The notes under the pieces were generated by a model. The model saw only the letters and a program-made list of their open reading frames with translations, ran no database searches and was not told the origin of the DNA. The position numbers were made by a program, and so were the translations under genes. From positions 1-35,143 of the forward strand of contig CBDUBS010000013.1 of NCBI GenBank assembly GCA_965365445.1: DNA of 35,143 bases, in the 5' to 3' direction. This DNA is from CBDUBS01 sp965365445. GTDB taxonomy: Bacteria; Bacteroidota; Rhodothermia; Rhodothermales; DASSAV01. The first letter of the stretch is position 1; every line of letters begins with the position of its first letter. Positions 30,349 to 35,143 of this stretch are shown here, in pieces.

Positions 30349-33300
30349 TCAGAACCGGGCTTCGAGGCCGACCGTGTAGGTGGCGACGAACGGGTAGAAG
30401 TTGCCGTCGCCCAGGCCGGCTTCCGGATCGTAGCCCCGGAAGGCGTCCCAACTCAGGAGATCCTGCCCGGTGAAGTACAGCCGCAATCCTTCCATCGGAA
30501 CGACCGACCCGGCAAAGAGCGAGCGGGGCAGGGTATAGCCGACGTTGATGTTCTTAAGCCGGACGTACGAGGCATCGGTCATCCAGAAGCTGGATACCTG
30601 CTGGTTGTTGGGCAGGTTGAACGTGTACCGGGGGTAGGCCGCATCCGGGTTATCCGGCGTCCAGTGGTCCATCTGCCATTTCTGGAGCTTGCCGCCGTTA
30701 TAGAAGGCCCAGCCGGCTTCGTTGTTCAGGTAGCCGTACCGCTTACCGACGCCCTGAAGGAACACCGAGAAGTCGAAGCCCTTGAGTTGGGCCGTCAAAT
30801 TCAACCCGAAGGTGTTCCGGGGGATGGTGTTGCCGAGCACCACCCGGTCGTCGGCGTTAATGACGCCGTCGCCGTTCTGATCGACATACTTGATATCGCC
30901 GGGAGCCAGCGTGCCGAACTGCTTGGCTGAAGCGTTGATTTCGTCCTGGGACTGGAACAACCCGTCCGCCTGGTACCCGTACACCGCGTTCATCGACTCG
31001 CCCTCACGGATGGTGGTAAGGGAATAGTTGTACGGGCCGGTGCCTTTCAGGTCGATCACTTCGTTCCGCACGTCCGAGAAGACGACGCTCGCCGTGTAAT
31101 ACAGCCCGCCGATCTGGTTGCGGTGCGTGAGCGAGAGATCAAGGCCGGTGTTGCGCACCTTGCCGGCGTTCTGGTACGGAGCCGTCAGGCCGACCGAAAC
31201 CGGGATCGGAAGCCGCAGCAGAATGTCGGAAGTGTTCTTGACGTAGTAGTCGGCGGTCAGCTCCAATTTATAGTCGAGCAAGGAGACATCTACGCCGAAG
31301 TTGGTCATTTCGGTGGACTCCCAGGAGATAAGCTGGTTCGCCAGTGCCGTCAGCGCCGCGCCGTCCACCGGCTGCCCGCCGATTACGTAGTTCTGTCCGA
31401 GCGCGATGGTAGAAGCATACGGATAAAGGCCGATGTTCTGGTTGCCGAGCCGACCCCAGGAACCGCGCAGCTTCAGGTCGTCGATGAACGTGACGGGCTG
31501 CATGAACGGCTCTTCGGAGACGCGCCATCCGGCCGAGAACGACGGGAACACGCCCCACTTGCGCCCTTCGGCGAACCGGGAGGAGCCGTCGTAGCGCAGA
31601 TTGCCCTCCAGAAGGTACTTACCCCGAAAGTCGTAGTTCAACCGACCGAAGTAGGACATCAGTCCCCACTCGCTCGCTGAACCGCTGTTCTGCTGGTTCT
31701 CGATGGATCCCGCGTTGAGCTGCTGGTACTGGGGCAGCCGGTAGTTGTCGCGGTAGGCGTTCATCCAGTTGTTCTGGTTGTCGATCCGCTGCAAGCCGAC
31801 GAGCGTTTTGACGTGGTGCCGGTTGAGCAAATCGAAACTGTAGTTGCCCAGCACGTTCAGCGTGGTCTCCAGGGTGCGGGCATTGTTCATCGAGAGCTGG
31901 TTCTTCTGCTGGTAGATGTAGGCCACATCGCCGGAGGGCCACTGCCGGGTGACGATGGTATTATCGAAATCGGACGCGTCGGTCGTGGAGTACACCGGCG
32001 CGAAGGCGATGTCGATAGAGCCGTTGCGGATCGGCCGATAGACGGCCCGCATCTGGATGGCGGCTTCGCTCCAGGTGGTGTTGGCCGTGCCGCCGTCCAT
32101 GGTGTAGGCGAGCGGGTTCTGGCCGTTCCAGCCGGGGCCCCACCAGCCGTTGGAATATTGCGCGGCGTATACCGGGGGCACCCGGTTCATGTCGTAGAAC
32201 ACACGCCCCATCCCCGCCGCCGGCTCGCGGCGGTTGGACTGGCGGGCGCTCACGTCGAAGGCCACGTCCATTTTGCTCGAAACGCGCACGTCGGTGTTCA
32301 GCCGCAGCCCGTATCGCTTGTACCAGGAGTTGTTCACCAGCCCGTCCTGGTCCATGTACGAAATCGACCCGTTCAGGCGTACCGTTTCGGTGCCGCCGTT
32401 GACGGAGACGTTGTGCTGTTGTTCGAGCGCCTGATCCTTCATCACCAGGTCCTGCCAGTCGCTGTTCGGGTATGAGTCGGGGTCGGACTCGTGGTTCTGC
32501 AACCATTCGTTGATGTAGGCCTCCGAGAAGGGCGGGTTTTTACCTTCGTTCCGGTTGGCTTCGTTGAGGCCGGTCATGAACTCGTACCCGCCCATGAACT
32601 CCGGCAGACGAGTAGGCCGCTGCACCCCGATGAAGTTGCTGTAGGTCACGTTGAACCGGTCGGTGCGGCCGCGCTTCGTCGTGACCAGGATGACGCCGTT
32701 GGCCGCACGCGCTCCGTAGATGGAAGCCGAAGCGGCATCCTTGAGCACCGAGATGGAGGCGATGTCCTTCGGGTCAACGGCGTCGATGGAGGATTCGATG
32801 CCGTCCACGAGGACGAGCGGGTTCGAATCGCCGAGGGTGCCCACGCCGCGAATCCGGAGCGTACCGCCGTCGGAGCCCGGCTGGCCGGAACCGCGCGTGA
32901 CGGTAAGGCCGGGAACCTGCCCCTGAAGCGCTACCGACGCCCGCATGACGGGTTGCTTTACCAGTTGCTCGCCCGAAACCGACTTGACCGAACCCGTCAG
33001 GTTGACGCGCTGCTGCTCGCCGTAGCCCACGACTACTACTTCTTCGAGTCCGGCCACGTCTACGGGCAAGGTGAAGTTCACTTCGGTTACCTGCCCGGCC
33101 GTTACGGGCACGTCATCCACCTGCCGGCTCCGGTAGCCGATGAAGCTGGCTTTGAGAATATATGTGCCGGGAGCCACGTTGGGGATGGTATACTGTCCCT
33201 CCAGATCGGTGGCTGCGCCGAGCATACTCCCGTCGATCATCACGTTGACGCCGGGCAGAGGGTCGCCGCTCTCGGCATCGACCACGCGGCCCGCGATGGA

Positions 33301-33378
33301 GCCGTTCTGCGCATGAGCGGGCAGGGCCTGCGCGAGCGCTCCGCAAAACAAGAGTAGTAACGTGAGTAGGCGTTTCAT
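30349..33378 (-). CDS. SusC/RagA-family TonB-dependent outer-membrane transporter
   Basis: This 1009-residue TonB-dependent transporter imports oligosaccharides bound by SusD. The order is signal peptide (LLTLLLLFCGALAQALPAHAQ), carboxypeptidase regulatory-like beta-sandwich (SIAGRVVDAESGDPLPGVNV), TonB-box-like EEVVVVGYGEQQRVNLTG, plug domain (VLVDGIESSIDAVDPKDIAS; GARAANGVILVTTKRG) and a 22-strand-type barrel ending in VGLEARF. There is no STN domain before the regulatory domain, so direct control of an anti-sigma factor is unlikely. AAGGAG stands two nt before the ATG, a very short spacing. It is the first gene of the ~18 kb operon, with a candidate promoter about 130 nt upstream. No regulator (hybrid two-component, SusR, ECF sigma) is encoded beside it in this window. 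Confidence 0.97.
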   Translation of the reverse strand: MKRLLTLLLLFCGALAQALPAHAQNGSIAGRVVDAESGDPLPGVNVMIDGSMLGAATDLEGQYTIPNVAPGTYILKASFIGYRSRQVDDVPVTAGQVTEVNFTLPVDVAGLEEVVVVGYGEQQRVNLTGSVKSVSGEQLVKQPVMRASVALQGQVPGLTVTRGSGQPGSDGGTLRIRGVGTLGDSNPLVLVDGIESSIDAVDPKDIASISVLKDAASASIYGARAANGVILVTTKRGRTDRFNVTYSNFIGVQRPTRLPEFMGGYEFMTGLNEANRNEGKNPPFSEAYINEWLQNHESDPDSYPNSDWQDLVMKDQALEQQHNVSVNGGTETVRLNGSISYMDQDGLVNNSWYKRYGLRLNTDVRVSSKMDVAFDVSARQSNRREPAAGMGRVFYDMNRVPPVYAAQYSNGWWGPGWNGQNPLAYTMDGGTANTTWSEAAIQMRAVYRPIRNGSIDIAFAPVYSTTDASDFDNTIVTRQWPSGDVAYIYQQKNQLSMNNARTLETTLNVLGNYSFDLLNRHHVKTLVGLQRIDNQNNWMNAYRDNYRLPQYQQLNAGSIENQQNSGSASEWGLMSYFGRLNYDFRGKYLLEGNLRYDGSSRFAEGRKWGVFPSFSAGWRVSEEPFMQPVTFIDDLKLRGSWGRLGNQNIGLYPYASTIALGQNYVIGGQPVDGAALTALANQLISWESTEMTNFGVDVSLLDYKLELTADYYVKNTSDILLRLPIPVSVGLTAPYQNAGKVRNTGLDLSLTHRNQIGGLYYTASVVFSDVRNEVIDLKGTGPYNYSLTTIREGESMNAVYGYQADGLFQSQDEINASAKQFGTLAPGDIKYVDQNGDGVINADDRVVLGNTIPRNTFGLNLTAQLKGFDFSVFLQGVGKRYGYLNNEAGWAFYNGGKLQKWQMDHWTPDNPDAAYPRYTFNLPNNQQVSSFWMTDASYVRLKNINVGYTLPRSLFAGSVVPMEGLRLYFTGQDLLSWDAFRGYDPEAGLGDGNFYPFVATYTVGLEARF

Positions 33379-33997
33379 GACTCCTTGAGATTGAGAATGG
33401 TGAAGGTGAAGTCGAAGGGAGGAGTCTTGCTTTTGCTCGAAGCGCTTCCTTTCAGCATACTACCTCCATGGACTGGTTGCATCAAGCCAGTACTATTGTT
33501 ATTATCAATAAAAGTAATGCAGGCCTGTTTGTCAAGGCAAAGCGGAGTACATTCCAAAAAAACGGGTCGAACGCAGAAGCATCCTTCGGTCTGCCACCGG
33601 ATAGTGAATGCTATTGTCCGTTTTGCAACGTCTGCGGCTGCACTTAGTAGACCAACCTCCACCTACCTCTTACTTAATTTCGCCCTCAAGTAATACCAAA
33701 GAAGGAGTGACGATAAAGGATACAAAACCAAAAAACCGGTTTTTCTATGGAGCTACGCCTCCAAATAAGCAGGACGGGTAGGGGTATCCAGATGAAAGCC
33801 TGTACCATATACGGCGACCGAATACAGAATCCGATGGGAAAAGACGATTGCAAATTCCGAAACCAGGGGCTACTTGGTTATTGTGGTAGCGTACCCTTCA
33901 TCCGAATCAACACGCCCTTACTTCCAGTGGATGACTGTACAGGTAGCCCGAATGCACCTTACCATGCTTCAAGAGCCATAGCCAGGTAACCTAGTTC
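33379..33997. other. Divergent AT-rich regulatory region between susC and a secreted-protein gene
   Basis: These 619 nt are clearly AT-richer than the coding sequence around them. Frames inside (33375-33662 minus, 33385-33693 and 33747-33989 plus) lack family resemblance and I do not call them genes. The region holds the likely susC promoter at 33509-33541. It also holds a perfect 14-nt palindrome, AAAAACCGGTTTTT, at 33731-33744, which could be an operator for a regulator encoded elsewhere or a short bidirectional hairpin. No clear promoter for the plus-strand gene was identified. Confidence 0.5.
33509..33541 (-). promoter_or_regulatory. Probable susC promoter (Bacteroidota -33/-7 type)
   Basis: On the minus strand TTTG (33541-33538) is followed after 21 nt by TACTTTTA (33516-33509), against the consensus TTTG-N19-22-TAnnTTTG, with one mismatch. 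A TTGACA also starts just after the TTTG, so a sigma70-like reading is possible. The predicted leader is ~120 nt. Confidence 0.5.
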
Positions 33998-35143
33998 ATG
34001 AAAATCAACGCTGTAGTAAGCCCAAAAACGTCCATCGCATCGTCTCTTCTTGTCGTTTCCTCATTCGTGGTTGCATTTCCTTCGGCCTATGCCCAGGAAG
34101 CCTTCGTTTTGGAAAATCTGGCTTATCGCATTCAGGTAAACACGGATGGAAGTTTGCTGGTACAAACGCACGGAGCATCGTATGAGCATTTCCAGCCAAC
34201 ATTTACCATCCTGCAGACCGATGCGGACCCGGATGCAAAGCTCCGGCCAGCTGCCATTCCGAATGTGGGATACAACGTGCCCACATGGAAGAAGCCCGGC
34301 GGTTCACCTACCGAAGTGACGGGTAAAACCCCTATCCGATCGGGTAAGGAAGTGGGAGACGGCTTCGACGATCGTATCCTGGTCGAAACTGAAGAATCTC
34401 GTACAGCAAACTACTTTCTTGCCGGGCGGGCTACCACAATATCTGCCACATCCGCTTACCGACTAGGCGACCGTGTGATATGGAAGTTCGAAAATCACTC
34501 CGATTTCGAACTCACCGCCTGTATCGAACTTGCCACTGGCAACGGTGCACCGACGATACGCTTTACATTCAACCCGCGACAATCAGCCTGGTACTCGATC
34601 GGATACACAGGAGCTCCAGCCTTCCGGGCAGATTCCACGGAAGAGATATGGCAGCCGCTGATCTGGAACGAGAAACGGTTTCCTGATCAGGCCTACCTCA
34701 CGACCGCCTTCCGTGCGCCGGTACCGACTGCCTTCGTCACGCACGAAGGAACCACGGTGGGTGTTGCGGCCGCTTCGCGAGAGTTCCCCTACCAACCGCT
34801 TCCTACGTTCGACAATGCACGATTTGGAATCCTGGTACGTAATGCGGAAGGGCTTGCTCAACCTTCCATTTTTTCCCCCGTCCTGGGTGGTATCGATTCA
34901 TATATGACAGCCGAAACACCCTACTCCTTTGAAGCAAACCTAGTTGTTTTTTCAGGAGATGTTCGTGCTGCCTTCGAGCACGTTGCCCGCACCCTGTTCG
35001 GTTTTCATGACTACCGGCGAAACATGGGTGGGTACACGTTAAATAAAACGATCGAAAATATGATCGAATATGCCATGAGTGATTATGCGCAGTTTGATGA
35101 TACACTCAAGGGCTCATCGTATGCCACGGATGTTCCGGGAGCC
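33998..35143 (+). CDS. Secreted protein of a glycan locus, possibly six-hairpin glycosidase-like; runs off right edge
   Basis: The frame is open from ATG 33998 to the window end, 382 codons, with a signal peptide (SIASSLLVVSSFVVAFPSAYAQ). The first ~320 residues look beta-rich, with FTFNPRQSAWYSIGYTG and ENHSDFELTACIELATGNG as examples. From about residue 325 the sequence turns helical (FEHVARTLFGFHDYRRN, TIENMIEYAMSDYAQFDD, SSYATDVPGA), as at the start of an (alpha/alpha)6 barrel. A beta-sandwich followed by an alpha-barrel suggests a glycosidase or lyase of the six-hairpin kind, but the catalytic part is outside the window. It diverges from susC and is visibly less GC-rich than the operon. 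The right end is cut by the window, not by a stop. Confidence 0.6.
   Translation, partial: MKINAVVSPKTSIASSLLVVSSFVVAFPSAYAQEAFVLENLAYRIQVNTDGSLLVQTHGASYEHFQPTFTILQTDADPDAKLRPAAIPNVGYNVPTWKKPGGSPTEVTGKTPIRSGKEVGDGFDDRILVETEESRTANYFLAGRATTISATSAYRLGDRVIWKFENHSDFELTACIELATGNGAPTIRFTFNPRQSAWYSIGYTGAPAFRADSTEEIWQPLIWNEKRFPDQAYLTTAFRAPVPTAFVTHEGTTVGVAAASREFPYQPLPTFDNARFGILVRNAEGLAQPSIFSPVLGGIDSYMTAETPYSFEANLVVFSGDVRAAFEHVARTLFGFHDYRRNMGGYTLNKTIENMIEYAMSDYAQFDDTLKGSSYATDVPGA

Noticed and set aside
33747..33989. 80-residue plus-strand ORF before the partial secreted-protein gene
   Set aside because: No family resemblance and no ribosome-binding site; it lies in the AT-rich regulatory region and ends 9 nt before a gene with a clear signal peptide.
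1..35143. CRISPR arrays, insertion sequences, prophage genes or a replication origin
   Set aside because: No regularly spaced repeats, transposase or integrase motifs, phage proteins or DnaA-box clusters were found on reading the window.

Overview
The window looks like a chromosome segment of a GC-rich member of the Bacteroidota, most likely of the Rhodothermia/Rhodothermales type (inference). The pointers are a SusC/SusD pair with a long sulfatase and glycosidase operon, candidate promoters of the TTTG / TAnnTTTG type, mostly weak Shine-Dalgarno signals, and GC-rich coding sequence. No 16S gene or other phylogenetic marker is present, so the placement is tentative.

Left part (1-7702, all minus strand). 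The N-terminal ~425 codons of a cyclic beta-1,2-glucan synthase-like protein run off the left edge. Next come two histidine kinase/response regulator pairs. The first is a 1059-residue CheB-CheR-coiled coil-PAS-PAS-HisKA_3 kinase followed by a NarL-type regulator. The second is a short coiled-coil HisKA_3 kinase overlapping a stand-alone receiver. Both kinases share a similar Glu/Asn/Leu-rich coiled-coil linker.

Middle part (7703-15533). There are two type II toxin-antitoxin modules, a ParE-like one on minus (8188-8711) and a Phd/YefM-RelE one on plus (14805-15309). In both, the antitoxin is intact and the toxin frame is broken by a single in-frame TAG. Between them lie speE and speD/speH, separated by a strong terminator-like hairpin that ends 8 nt before the speE start codon. 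speD has a long hairpin-rich upstream region. A tRNA-Lys(TTT)/tRNA-Leu(GAG) pair with a terminator follows, then an iduronate-2-sulfatase-like gene and a divergently transcribed secreted beta-helix protein.

Right part (15534-35143). A ~18 kb minus-strand array reads, in order of transcription: susC, susD, sulfatase, FAD-dependent oxidoreductase, GH9-like protein, GH2, SSS symporter, GH16, GH31. Apart from the 128 nt between susD and the sulfatase, gaps are 12-68 nt, which fits one polysaccharide utilization locus. In the likely scheme, SusC/D import oligosaccharides, the sulfatases desulfate them, GH16/GH9-like/GH2/GH31 depolymerize them, and the symporter takes up the product. The sulfatases suggest a sulfated, probably marine algal glycan, but the exact substrate cannot be read from the sequence. 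A less GC-rich secreted protein gene diverges from susC and runs off the right edge.

The most notable observations are the two amber-interrupted toxins beside intact antitoxins, the speD-speE hairpin, the hairpin after susD, and the paired kinase modules. No CRISPR array, insertion sequence or phage gene was seen.
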